Shown here: one piece after another, positions 9,739-18,360 of the stretch
Position numbering within the stretch: the first letter of the stretch is position 1
Layout of the letters: every line of letters starts with the position of its first letter
DNA from: Variovorax paradoxus NBRC 15149
GTDB lineage: Bacteria; Pseudomonadota; Gammaproteobacteria; Burkholderiales; Burkholderiaceae_C
Direction: 5' to 3'
DNA: 64,000 nucleotides
Assembly: GCF_001591365.1 (NCBI RefSeq)
Contig: NZ_BCUT01000001.1
Span: 2,976,001-3,040,000, forward strand
Program-made: the position numbers and the translations under genes
Notes under the pieces: model-generated
Told to the model about the DNA's origin: nothing
Databases searched by the model: none
Seen by the model: the letters and a program-made list of their open reading frames with translations, nothing else

Positions 9739-9774
9739 ATCGAATAGGTCTTGTTCGATTCGATTTGCCTATTC
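9739..9774. promoter_or_regulatory. Nested inverted repeats between LysR and acyl-CoA dehydrogenase: probable LysR operator
   Basis: The 91-bp divergent gap holds two nested palindromes: ATCGAA (9739-9744) pairs with TTCGAT (9754-9759) across 9 bp, and GAATAGG (9742-9748) pairs with CCTATTC (9768-9774) across 19 bp. The second ends directly at the LysR start codon. The AT-rich composition stands out from the surrounding GC-rich DNA. LysR proteins typically bind such dyads to repress themselves and activate the divergent gene. No footprint evidence is available. Confidence 0.65.
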
Positions 9775-10746
9775 ATGGAACTGCGACACCTGCGCTACTT
9801 TTCCGTGCTGGCCGAGGAGCTGCACTTCGGGCGCGCCGCGCGGCGCCTGTCGATCTCGCAGCCGCCGCTGTCGGTGGCGATCCGCCAACTCGAGGAGTCG
9901 GTGGGCGCGCGGCTGTTCGAGCGCAACAGCAAGGAGGTGCGCCTCACGCATGCGGGCGAGGCGCTGCGCATTTCGGCGCGGCGGCTGCTGCTGCAGGCGG
10001 AAGAGGCGGCGCTCGAGGCGCGCGACGTGGCCGCGGGCTCGGCCGGGCGGCTGCGCATCGGCTTCGTCGGTGCGATGCTCTACCGCGGTCTGCCGCAGGC
10101 GCTGCGCGCGTTCCAGGCCCGGCACCCGGCGGTGCGCATCACGCTCGCCGAACTCAATTCAGGCGTGCAGATCGCCGAGCTGCTGCACGACCGGCTCGAC
10201 CTGGGCTTCGTCCACACCAGCCGCATGCCGCCCGAGCTGCAGCACCGGCTGCTGCTGTCCGAGCCTTTCGTGTGCTGCCTGCCCTCGGGCCACGCGCTCG
10301 CGCGCAAGCGCGTGCTGGCGCCGCCCGACCTGCGCAACCAGCCCTTCGTGCTGTTCTCGCGCGAGGCCTCGCCCGACTACCACGAGCGCATCCTGTCGAT
10401 CTGCGCCGACGCCGGCTTCCTGCCCGAGGTGCGGCACGAGGTGCGCCACTGGCTCGCGGTGGTCTCGCTGGTGTCGCAGGGCATGGGCGTGGCACTGGTG
10501 CCGCAGGCCATGCGGCATTCGGCCCTGCGCGGCGCGGTGTTCCGGCCGCTCGACCGCGCGGTGGCGCAATCGGAGGCGCATGGCGTGTGGCGCAGCGGGC
10601 CGCCGAACGTGCTGGCCGAACGGCTGCTGCAGGGCGTGGCCAACGTGCAACCGGCCGCCGCCGGGCCGCCCCAAGGCGACCGGGCCTCCCCCTCGGGGGG
10701 TGGAGAATTACACGCAGCGAAGCGAAGTGAAAAGCCGGGGGGCTGA
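9775..10746 (+). CDS. LysR-family regulator with a repeat-encoded C-terminal tail
   Basis: A 323-residue LysR protein of the CatM/BenM-like branch (MELRHLRYFSVLAEELHFGR, then RRLSISQPPLSVAIRQLE). The ATG at 9775 is chosen because the upstream in-frame start would precede the operator. The effector domain ends near residue 295. The remaining 28 or so residues (GPPQGDRASPSGGGELHAAK and on) are encoded by a family C intergenic repeat (10660-10735), so the tail is probably a late addition without a conserved fold. Likely regulator of the divergent acyl-CoA dehydrogenase, Bug receptor and CoA-transferase genes. Its stop lies 5 bp from that of the convergent kinase gene. Confidence 0.92.
   Translation: MELRHLRYFSVLAEELHFGRAARRLSISQPPLSVAIRQLEESVGARLFERNSKEVRLTHAGEALRISARRLLLQAEEAALEARDVAAGSAGRLRIGFVGAMLYRGLPQALRAFQARHPAVRITLAELNSGVQIAELLHDRLDLGFVHTSRMPPELQHRLLLSEPFVCCLPSGHALARKRVLAPPDLRNQPFVLFSREASPDYHERILSICADAGFLPEVRHEVRHWLAVVSLVSQGMGVALVPQAMRHSALRGAVFRPLDRAVAQSEAHGVWRSGPPNVLAERLLQGVANVQPAAAGPPQGDRASPSGGGELHAAKRSEKPGG
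10660..10735. repeat. Short intergenic repeat, family C copy 1, overlapping a gene 3' end
   Basis: The reverse complement of this stretch shares its main blocks with 44037-44110: CACTTCG, CCCCCCGAGGGGG and CCTTGGGGCGGCCCGGCG. It contains a small GGGCCTCCCCCTCGGGGGG-type dyad. Here it lies inside the LysR reading frame and supplies its last 28 or so codons before the stop at 10746. Elements of this look are common between genes in Comamonadaceae, from general knowledge of such genomes; the family size in this genome cannot be judged from one window. Confidence 0.75.
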
Positions 10747-10751
10747 CATTT

Positions 10752-11786
10752 CTAGGCGTAGAGCGGCTCTTCGGCCATCTGCTCGCACTGCTCCTGCAGC
10801 ACGAGGATCTGGCCCTTCCAGTAGTCGCTGGAGCCGAACCACGGGAAGTTGATCGGGAAGATCGGGTCTTCCCAGCGGCGCGCGAGCCAGGCGCTGTAAT
10901 GGATGAGCCGCAGGGTGCGCAGCGGCTCGATCAGCGCGAGCTCGCGGCGGTCGAATTCGCGGAACTGCTCGTAGCCGTCGAGCAGCCCCGAGAGCTGCGC
11001 GGTGCGCTGCGCGCGCTCGCCCGACAGCAGCATCCACAAGTCCTGCACCGCGAAGCCGGTGCGCGCATCGTCCAGGTCGACGAAGTGCGGCCCGCCGCCG
11101 GGGCGGTCAGTGGGGGTCCAAAGGATGTTGCCGGGATGCACGTCGCCGTGCAGGCGCAGCTTGCGCGGCTTGAAATCGGAGGCCGGGGCGCTCACCGCCA
11201 GTGCCGTGGCGGCAATCATGTCCAGTGCTTCGTTGCAGGCCTTTTCCCAGTCGCGCTGCACGTCGAGCGGCACCTTGTCGTTGGCCAGCAGCCAGTCGCG
11301 CGAGGCGATGCCGAAGGTCTGCAGGTCGAGCGCGGGCCGGGCCTCGAAGGGCCGTGCGCTGCCCACCGTGTGGATGCGCGCGAGAAAGCGGCCGACCCAC
11401 TCGAGCACTTCGAAATCGTCGAGCTCCGGCGCGCGGCCGCCGCGGTAGGGGCTCACGCTGAAGGCGAAGCCGCCGTGGCGGTGCAGCGTGCTGCCGTCGA
11501 AGGCCAGCGGTGCCACGGCGGGCACTTCGGCCGCCGCCAGTTCGAGCGAGAAGCCGTGCTCTTCGAGGATCTCGGCTTCGCTCCAGCGCTCGGGGCGGTA
11601 GAACTTGACCACCACCGCACTGCGGTCTTCCAGGTAGACCTGGTAGACCCGGTTCTCGTACGAGTTCAGGCCCGTGAGCCGGCCATCGCCGTGCAGGCCG
11701 AGCGTTGCCAGGGCGTCCAGCACCACATCGGGCGTGAGGTTCTCGTAGGGATGGGTATTCGCGGGCGCAGCGGGGGAAAGGGTCAT
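10752..11786 (-). CDS. srkA: Stress response serine/threonine kinase, SrkA/RdoA (YihE) family
   Basis: A 344-residue protein kinase of the choline kinase-like fold. In E. coli SrkA protects against stress-induced death pathways. Seen here: the N-terminal GLNSYENRVYQV nucleotide region, the catalytic loop LRLHGDVHPGNILW with the general-base Asp, and the metal-binding FVDLDDARTG. Length fits the family (about 330). The ATG at 11786 gives MTLSPAAPANTHPYENLTPD, where PYENLTPD is the usual start of the conserved part. It is a single gene, convergent with the LysR gene at 9775. The DUF2855 gene ends 34 bp upstream on the same strand, but there is no functional link that I can see. Confidence 0.9.
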   Translation of the reverse strand: MTLSPAAPANTHPYENLTPDVVLDALATLGLHGDGRLTGLNSYENRVYQVYLEDRSAVVVKFYRPERWSEAEILEEHGFSLELAAAEVPAVAPLAFDGSTLHRHGGFAFSVSPYRGGRAPELDDFEVLEWVGRFLARIHTVGSARPFEARPALDLQTFGIASRDWLLANDKVPLDVQRDWEKACNEALDMIAATALAVSAPASDFKPRKLRLHGDVHPGNILWTPTDRPGGGPHFVDLDDARTGFAVQDLWMLLSGERAQRTAQLSGLLDGYEQFREFDRRELALIEPLRTLRLIHYSAWLARRWEDPIFPINFPWFGSSDYWKGQILVLQEQCEQMAEEPLYA

Positions 11787-11819
11787 GCGGCGATTGTCGC
11801 TACCCCGGCGCCCGGAATG

Positions 11820-12938
11820 TCAGAGGCCGCCCGGTTGTTTGTAAAGCGAAAGGACATGGCCGATGCGCGGGTCGCCCTTGCCGGCCAGCACCTGCGCATA
11901 GGCGGCCTGCACCGCTTCGCCGCCGTGGTGGTGCTCGGCGCGCAGCCAGGGGTTCTTCGCGTCGGTCACGCTCGCCAGGAAGTGGTGCCAGGCGGCCACC
12001 ATGCGCCGGCCGAATTCGTCGGCGCCCCATTCGGCGGTGCGCTTCTTGATCTGCGCCGGCGCAAAGAACAGCGTGGCGCGCGGACCGGCCAGGTCCTTGC
12101 CCGCGCCCTTGGCCGCGAGCTGCTCCACGTGCGTGCCGCCGATCGAGCAGCTGTACTTGAGGTTGGAAAAACGCGTGTGGATCGCGTTGCGCAGCCCGGC
12201 GTTGCCCGCAAAGTCCACATAGACGCAGGGCGTGGCGGCCGCGATGTCGTCGAGCGCGTCGTAGCTCAGCACGCGGTGGTAGCAGCCCAGGCTTTCGCAG
12301 AAGGCCACGTTGGCGGCGGAGGTCAGGCCGATCACCTCGACGCCTTCGCGCTGGTGCAGCTGGAAGGCGGTGCCGTAGGCCGTCTTGCTCGATGCGCTCG
12401 ACAGCAGCATGGTGTTGGCGCCGAAGAAATCGTTGTCGGCCATGAAGTCGTCGATCAGCCACGAGGTGATGAACAGCGGGCGCAGCAGCGCCTGCACGTC
12501 CTCGGTGTCCGCGGTGTAGAGCGGATCGGCGTTGCAGCGGAAGTACTGGTTGTAGACCGCGGGCAGCTCGGCACGGTGCGCGGCGGCGTCGGTAAAACGC
12601 CCGGGCGAGAGGCGGTCGGGGCTCAGCACAGCGCCCGACGACATCGGCCAGTAGCCGTAGAGCCGCTCGCCCGCCGCCACGCCCGGGTGCAGCGACTGCA
12701 CCACGCTGGCAAAGCCCCACACCGGGATGCTGCCCCAGCCTTCTTCCGTGGACGGAAAGAACTGCCAGTAGCTCATCGCATCGCCGAAGGCGGCGTAGGT
12801 GATGTTGTTGGAGGTGAGCGCAAAGCTGTCGATGCGCACGCGCACCTGGCCGTCGGCCAGCGGCTGGTCGGTGGCCGTGTGCAGTTGCGTGGTGGCGAGT
12901 TCGCCCTTGCGGACCAGGAAGCTGGTGGTGGTGCTCAT
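11820..12938 (-). CDS. DUF2855 family protein
   Basis: A 372-residue cytosolic protein that matches the DUF2855 family, whose fold resembles quinone oxidoreductase/medium-chain dehydrogenases but lacks the classical GxGxxG signature. Segments seen include FALTSNNITYAAFGDAM near the N-terminus, IPVWGFASVV, and the SSASSKTAYGTAFQL region where a nucleotide-binding loop would sit. The ATG at 12938 is preferred because a GGAG box lies 10 bp upstream; an ATG five codons earlier (12953) overlaps that box. The substrate is unknown. It stands alone, with the ohr terminator upstream. Confidence 0.8.
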   Translation of the reverse strand: MSTTTSFLVRKGELATTQLHTATDQPLADGQVRVRIDSFALTSNNITYAAFGDAMSYWQFFPSTEEGWGSIPVWGFASVVQSLHPGVAAGERLYGYWPMSSGAVLSPDRLSPGRFTDAAAHRAELPAVYNQYFRCNADPLYTADTEDVQALLRPLFITSWLIDDFMADNDFFGANTMLLSSASSKTAYGTAFQLHQREGVEVIGLTSAANVAFCESLGCYHRVLSYDALDDIAAATPCVYVDFAGNAGLRNAIHTRFSNLKYSCSIGGTHVEQLAAKGAGKDLAGPRATLFFAPAQIKKRTAEWGADEFGRRMVAAWHHFLASVTDAKNPWLRAEHHHGGEAVQAAYAQVLAGKGDPRIGHVLSLYKQPGGL

Positions 12939-13069
12939 GGTGTGGATCTCCATGGTGGTGGTGTGAGTTGCGCGGGATGGCGCGTGCTGCAGCCACATTA
13001 GCCAAGCTCGATGAAAGGCGCTATCGCGTTTCCCTGTTCCGCGTCACCCGCGGGACAACGCCGGCCATG

Positions 13070-13106
13070 AAAAAGAAAAAGCGCCCCGGCTTGTGGCCGG
13101 GACGCT
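13070..13106 (-). terminator. Rho-independent terminator of ohr
   Basis: Read on the minus strand, an 11-bp stem (13106-13096 with 13090-13080; one G-U pair, loop CACAA) is followed by TTTTTCTTTTT. It lies 35 bp after the ohr stop. A T-run also follows on the plus strand, so it may work in both directions. Confidence 0.9.
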
Positions 13107-13140
13107 CTTCTTTTTTTAACCCCTTGCGCAGGGGGCGGAA

Positions 13141-13566
13141 TCAGGCGATCGAGAGTTCGACGTCGATGTTGCCGCGCGTGGCGTTCGAGTACGGGCAGAC
13201 CTGGTGGGCCGCATCGACCAGCTTCTGCTTCTGCTCGGCGTCCAGGCCCGGCAGCGTGATGGCCAGCTTCACCGCAATGCCGTAGGCGGCGCCGCCGTTC
13301 GTCGGGCCAAGGGAAACGCTGGAGTCGATCGCCACGTCCTCGGGCACCTTCACGCCGATCTTCGGGCCGACGGCCTTCATCGCGCCGATGAAGCAGGCGG
13401 CATAGCCGACCGCGAACAGCTGCTCGGGGTTGGTGCCGGGCTTGCCCGAACCGGGCGAGCTGAGCTTGACGTCGATGGCGCCGTCGCTGGACTTGCCTGC
13501 GCCGTCGCGGCCGCCGATGGTGTGGGCTTCAGCGGTGTAGAGAACCTTGTCGAGCTTGGTGGTCAT
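13141..13566 (-). CDS. ohr: Organic hydroperoxide resistance protein Ohr
   Basis: A 141-residue thiol peroxidase of the Ohr/OsmC family that reduces organic and fatty acid hydroperoxides in the cytosol with lipoyl-protein electrons. The two redox cysteines are Cys58 in GYAACFIGAM and Cys124 in HQVCPYSNATRGN. The conserved Arg20 and Glu48 of the active site are present. Length is typical. The gene follows ohrR by 89 bp on the same strand, and a terminator follows it, so ohrR-ohr are probably co-transcribed from the OhrR-controlled promoter near 14131. Confidence 0.97.
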   Translation of the reverse strand: MTTKLDKVLYTAEAHTIGGRDGAGKSSDGAIDVKLSSPGSGKPGTNPEQLFAVGYAACFIGAMKAVGPKIGVKVPEDVAIDSSVSLGPTNGGAAYGIAVKLAITLPGLDAEQKQKLVDAAHQVCPYSNATRGNIDVELSIA

Positions 13567-13655
13567 GGTGGTGATTCCTTGGGTTGGTGAGGGTGGTGAA
13601 AAAGAGCTTCTTTTTTGAATCGAAGCGGGGGAAACCTGTCTTGGGTGCGTGCGTG

Positions 13656-14114
13656 TCAGGCCGCTTTCCTGATGCGGTCGCGCAGCGTCTGGATCTGCTG
13701 GGTGAGCGAGATGAGTTCAGGCACCGAGCATTGCGCCGCGGCCATGAGGCAGCCGGGCACGCTGGCGGCGCGCGCCTTGAGCTTGCGGCCCGCGGCGGTG
13801 AGCGTGATGTGTACGCGGCGCTCGTCGGCCACGTCGCGCAGCCGTGTGACATAGCCGATGGCTTCGAGCCGCTTGAGCAGCGGCGTGAGCGTGCCGGAAT
13901 CGAGCGAGAGGCGCTCGCCGAGCTCGGAGACCGTGGGGCCGTCTTGCTCCCACAGCGCGAGCATGACGAGGTATTGGGGATAGGTGAGCTGCAGCTTTTC
14001 CAGGACCGGCTTGTAGAGGCGGGTCATGGCCAAGGAGGCGGAATAGACGGCGAAGCAGAGCTGGTTGTCCAGCTTGAGCATTTCGTCTGAGGCTTGCTTG
14101 GTGCTGCTGCGCAT
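13656..14114 (-). CDS. ohrR: Organic peroxide sensor OhrR (MarR family)
   Basis: A 152-residue MarR-family repressor. The sensing cysteine is Cys20 in [11 protein letters not shown]. Two further cysteines (122 and 129) near the C-terminus make this the two-Cys type, in which peroxide oxidation of the N-terminal cysteine leads to a disulfide with a C-terminal cysteine and release from DNA. The HTH includes [23 protein letters not shown] and the wing DERRVHI. The ATG at 14114 is used; an in-frame start at 14150 would cover the operator. It is divergent from nothing; upstream lies a large family B repeat. Confidence 0.95.
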   Translation of the reverse strand: MRSSTKQASDEMLKLDNQLCFAVYSASLAMTRLYKPVLEKLQLTYPQYLVMLALWEQDGPTVSELGERLSLDSGTLTPLLKRLEAIGYVTRLRDVADERRVHITLTAAGRKLKARAASVPGCLMAAAQCSVPELISLTQQIQTLRDRIRKAA

Positions 14115-14130
14115 GGCTGGAATTGTAGTT

Positions 14131-14145
14131 CGCAATTGAATTGCG
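14131..14145. promoter_or_regulatory. OhrR operator
   Basis: CGCAATTGAATTGCG is a perfect 15-bp inverted repeat, 16 bp before the ohrR start codon. Known OhrR boxes in other bacteria have the same form, with AATT-type half sites around a central base (TACAATT-N-AATTGTA and relatives). A flanking half site ATTGTAG (14122-14128) may extend it. It should control ohrR and, by read-through, ohr. Confidence 0.85.
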
Positions 14146-14187
14146 TGCAATGTAATATTTTTGGATGCTGTTGTCGGGTTATTTTCC

Positions 14188-14761
14188 GGCCGGGTCTCGC
14201 CCCGGCGGGCGACCTACTTTTCTTTGCTTCGCCAAAGAAACGTAGGCAAAAGAAAGGCGACCCCACTGTCTGCGTCCCTTCGCTTCGCTACGGGCAACCT
14301 GCGGTGCTCGCGTTTCGCGGGGTCTCGCCCAAACTCGCTTCGCTCAAACAAGGGCGAGCCCTGATCCGCAAAACGCTGCGCTCCTCGGCGCATACAGAGG
14401 GGAGGGCAAACCACTCGGGCCTTTGCTTCGCTCGGCCACCAAGCCACCGCGGCGCGCAGCGCCGCGGTGGTTGGGATTGGATTGGGCCGTTGGTATTGGC
14501 TGTTGGTATTGGGGCCGAGCGAAGCGAAGGCTGCCCGTTCCCACCCCTTCTGTATGCGCCGAGGAGCGCAGATGGAGGCGGGATCAGGGCCGCAGCTGTC
14601 TGAGCGAAGCGAGTTCTGCGGACCCCCGCCGTAATCGAGCACCGCAGGTTGCCCGTAGCGAAGCGAAGGGACGCAGACAGTAGGGGTCGCCTTTCTTTGC
14701 TTACTTTCTTTGGCGAAGCGAAGCAAAGAAAGTGAGTCGCCCGCCGGGGCGAGACCCGGCC
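14188..14761. repeat. Giant inverted-repeat intergenic element, family B copy 1
   Basis: A 574-bp stretch without a gene that folds on itself over nearly its whole length. The outer 26 bp (14188-14213) pair perfectly with 14736-14761. A 46-bp block (from ACTGTCTGCGTCCCTTCGCT near 14267) pairs perfectly with its complement near 14635-14680. Inner blocks such as CGCTCCTCGGCGCATACAGA also have complements, and the apex is a hairpin, CCACCGCGGCGC-GCA-GCGCCGCGGTGG. Small TTTCTTTG/CAAAGAAA hairpins decorate the arms. Open frames across it are artefacts of GCGAAGCGAAG-type repeats. It lies between the NodJ-like permease gene and ohrR. The core is shared with 46096-46443. Confidence 0.88.
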
Positions 14762-14778
14762 CCGGAACTCCAAAAAAC

Positions 14779-15621
14779 CTACCCCCGAAACCTCTTCCGA
14801 GTCAAAGCCAACGCCACCCAAAAAGAAACAACCCCATAAACCACCAGCACCCCCGCATGCACCCACCACCCGCCAGGCCATTGATCCATGAACAGCGGCC
14901 GCACCAGCGCCACCGCATTGGTCAGCGGCAGCCACGCCGCCACGGCCCTCACGGCGGAAGGCAGCTGCTCCAGCGGAAAGAACACGCCGCTCAAGAACAT
15001 CATCGGCGTCATGAACAGCGTGAAGTAATAAGTGAAGAAGTCGTACCCCTTCGCGAGCGCATTGAAGATCAGCGCAATCGACGAGAAGGTGATCCCCGCG
15101 CCGATCAGCACCATCCACGCGACGATCAGCTTGGGGCTGTGGCTGATGCCCAGCCCGAGCATCACGAACAGGATCGCGGTCACGGTGAAGATCGACTTGA
15201 ACGCGGCCCACAGCATCTCGGCCAGCACGATGTCGTCCAGGCCGACCGGCGCGTTCATGATGCCGTCCCAGGTCTTCTGCACATGCATGCGCGAGAACGC
15301 CGAATACAGCGCCTCGAAGCTCGCGGCATTCATCGCGCTCATGCAGATCGAGCCGCTCGCGAGGAACAGGATGTAGGGCACGCGGGTTCCGTCGACCGAC
15401 ACCTCGCCGACCAGCGCGCCCATGCCGTAGCCGAAGGCCACGAGCCAGATCAGCGGCTCGGCGATGTTGCCGATGAGGCTGGGGATCGCGAGCTTGCGCC
15501 ACACCAGCAGGTTGCGCAGGAACACGGGCCACCAGCGCAGCGAGAGCTCGGGCGCGCGCCACACGGAACGGGCCGGCGGCGATGGCGCGGCAGAAGAAGA
15601 ACTTGCAGTCGTGGTATTCAT
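14779..15621 (-). CDS. ABC-2 type exporter permease, NodJ-like
   Basis: A 280-residue inner-membrane permease with about six hydrophobic segments, of the ABC-2/NodJ family. Segments such as SLIGNIAEPLIWLVAFGYG, PYILFLASGSICMSAMNAAS and FLSGVFFPLEQLP are typical; the last is the family signature near the C-terminus. NodJ proteins export lipo-oligosaccharides in rhizobia, but most homologues handle drugs or polysaccharides. No nod synthesis genes are here, so the substrate is open. The N-terminus is Ser/Ala-rich. It follows the ATPase gene after 12 bp, forming a two-gene exporter operon. Confidence 0.92.
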   Translation of the reverse strand: MNTTTASSSSAAPSPPARSVWRAPELSLRWWPVFLRNLLVWRKLAIPSLIGNIAEPLIWLVAFGYGMGALVGEVSVDGTRVPYILFLASGSICMSAMNAASFEALYSAFSRMHVQKTWDGIMNAPVGLDDIVLAEMLWAAFKSIFTVTAILFVMLGLGISHSPKLIVAWMVLIGAGITFSSIALIFNALAKGYDFFTYYFTLFMTPMMFLSGVFFPLEQLPSAVRAVAAWLPLTNAVALVRPLFMDQWPGGWWVHAGVLVVYGVVSFWVALALTRKRFRG

Positions 15622-15633
15622 GATCGTCGTGGC

Positions 15634-16617
<984 letters not shown>

Positions 16618-16673
16618 CGCTTCAACCGATGGACAAGCCGCACGAGTTCGGAGCCACTGCTGCCGCCGCCGCC

Positions 16674-17564
16674 CTACATGCGCAGGCCGCTGAACTCGGT
16701 CTTCATCCAGTCGATGAAGGCGCGCGTGCGGGCCGGCAGCAGCCGCGCGTTCGGGTAGATCACGCTCACCGGCCGCGGCGGCGGCTCGAAGTCTTCCAGC
16801 ACCAGCTTCAACCGGCCCTGCGCCACATGCGGCAGCACCTGATAGGAGAAGAAGGTGCCGAAGCCCATGCCCGCGGCGCAGGCCTCGATGGCCGGCGCAA
16901 GGTGGTTGAACTCGAGGCGGCAGCTCGGCGTCACGCTCACGGTCCTGCCGCGTTCGTGGAACACCCATTGCGGCGGCGCGTCGACGCGGCCGCGCACGCA
17001 GGGCGCGCCATGGAGCTCGCGCGGATGGCGCGGCGTGCCGTGCCGCGCGAGGTAGTCGGGGCTGACCGCCACCACGCGCCGGATGGTGCCGAGCGTCTGC
17101 GCCACGAGCGACGAATCCGCGAGCGGGCTGATGCGGATGCCCACGTCGATGCCTTCCTCCAGCAGGTTCACCGTGCGGTCGTGCAGCAGCACGGTGCAGC
17201 GCACCTTGTCGTGGCGCTGCATGAAGCGCGTGATGGCGGGCGCCACGTACATGTGGCCGAACAGCACCGGCGCGGTGATGGTGAGCTGGCCCGCGGGCTC
17301 GCGCGCCTCGGCCTTGAGCGCAAGGTCGGCGGCGTCCGCGGCCAGCAGCACCTCGCGCGCGCTCGGCAGGTAGTGGCGGCCCTCCTCGGTGAGCGAGAGG
17401 CGGCGCGTGGTGCGGTGGAACAGGCGCACGCCCAGGTGGGCCTCCAGCGCGGCGAGCGCGCGCACCACCGCGGGCAGCGAACTGCCGAGCGCCTCGGCGG
17501 CGCGGGTCAGGCTGCCCTGGTCGGCAATCTGCACGAAGGTCTGCATGGCCTTGAAACGATCCAT
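16674..17564 (-). CDS. LysR-family transcriptional regulator
   Basis: A 296-residue LysR protein. The HTH is [20 protein letters not shown] with [21 protein letters not shown], close to the group represented by DsdC/AaeR-like regulators. A normal effector domain follows. Its start faces a GST gene across 133 bp, so it most likely controls that gene and itself. Three 10-bp direct repeats lie right upstream of its start (17571-17600). The NodI-like gene downstream on the same strand starts 57 bp after this stop and may be independent. Confidence 0.93.
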   Translation of the reverse strand: MDRFKAMQTFVQIADQGSLTRAAEALGSSLPAVVRALAALEAHLGVRLFHRTTRRLSLTEEGRHYLPSAREVLLAADAADLALKAEAREPAGQLTITAPVLFGHMYVAPAITRFMQRHDKVRCTVLLHDRTVNLLEEGIDVGIRISPLADSSLVAQTLGTIRRVVAVSPDYLARHGTPRHPRELHGAPCVRGRVDAPPQWVFHERGRTVSVTPSCRLEFNHLAPAIEACAAGMGFGTFFSYQVLPHVAQGRLKLVLEDFEPPPRPVSVIYPNARLLPARTRAFIDWMKTEFSGLRM

Positions 17565-17570
17565 GGCGCC

Positions 17571-17600
17571 ATTAAACCGGAATAAACCGGATTAAGCCGA
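17571..17600. promoter_or_regulatory. Three tandem 10-bp repeats upstream of LysR
   Basis: ATTAAACCGG, AATAAACCGG and ATTAAGCCGA follow one another without a gap, 7 bp from the LysR start codon. The 10-bp period places them on one face of the helix. They are AT-rich within GC-rich DNA. Candidate regulator binding site in the divergent LysR/GST region. Confidence 0.55.
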
Positions 17601-17697
17601 TTTACGCAGCAGTCAAATGCAGGAACGGCTATTCCTTCATTCAGCGCAAGAGAGAAGAATCCGGATCACGCCCACTCCACATTCCAGAGAACCTCCC

Positions 17698-18360
17698 ATG
17701 AACGCCATTGCCGCCCGCCCCGCACAACCCATCAAGCTCTACGGCAGCGCCATCTCGGGCCACGTGCACCGGGTGCGGCTGTTCCTCTCGATGCTCGGCC
17801 TGCCTTTCGAAGTGATCGAGCTCGACTTGAAGCAGCGCGCCCACCGCACGCCCGAGTTCCTGGCGCGCAACCCTTTCGGGCAGGTCCCGGTGATCGAGGA
17901 CGGCGAAACCACGCTGGCCGATTCCAACGCGATCCTGGTCTACCTCAACGAGCGCTATTCGCCCGATCCGGCACGCTGGATGCCGCGCGACCCGGTGGGC
18001 GCGGCGCGCGTGCAGCGCTGGTTCTCGGTGGCCGCGGGGCCGCTGGCCTACGGGCCGGCCGCCGCGCGCGTCATGGCGCTGTTCGGCCTGGCCGCCGATC
18101 CCGCCGAGACGGTCACGCGTTCGCATGCGCTGCTCGCGGTGATGGAGATTCACCTGGGGCAGCAGCCCTTCCTGGCCGGGCCTGCGGCCACGCTGGCCGA
18201 CATCGCGAACTACGCCTATGTCGCGCATGCACCCGAAGGCCGCGTGTCGCTCGACGCCTACCCGCAGGTGCGCGCCTGGCTCGCGCGCGTGGAGGCGCTG
18301 CCCGGCTTCGTGCCGATGGTGCGCACGCCGGTCGGACTTGCGGCGGCGGCTGAATCATGA
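17698..18360 (+). CDS. Glutathione S-transferase family protein
   Basis: A 220-residue two-domain GST. The N-terminal thioredoxin-like domain has IKLYGSAISGHVHRVRLFLS with Ser at the usual catalytic position, the cis-Pro in NPFGQVPVIEDG and the glutathione-binding ADSNAIL. The C-terminal helical domain has the ATLADIANYAY N-capping motif. The ATG at 17698 gives a short leader before the fold. It probably detoxifies electrophiles or acts in a degradative step; no substrate is evident. The stop overlaps the start of the next gene (ATGA, 18357-18360), so the two are translationally coupled. Confidence 0.94.
   Translation: MNAIAARPAQPIKLYGSAISGHVHRVRLFLSMLGLPFEVIELDLKQRAHRTPEFLARNPFGQVPVIEDGETTLADSNAILVYLNERYSPDPARWMPRDPVGAARVQRWFSVAAGPLAYGPAAARVMALFGLAADPAETVTRSHALLAVMEIHLGQQPFLAGPAATLADIANYAYVAHAPEGRVSLDAYPQVRAWLARVEALPGFVPMVRTPVGLAAAAES

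Noticed and set aside
14188..14761. Possible CRISPR array or IS remnant
   Set aside because: Repeats are mirror-paired, not regularly spaced in tandem, and no transposase fragment is encoded.
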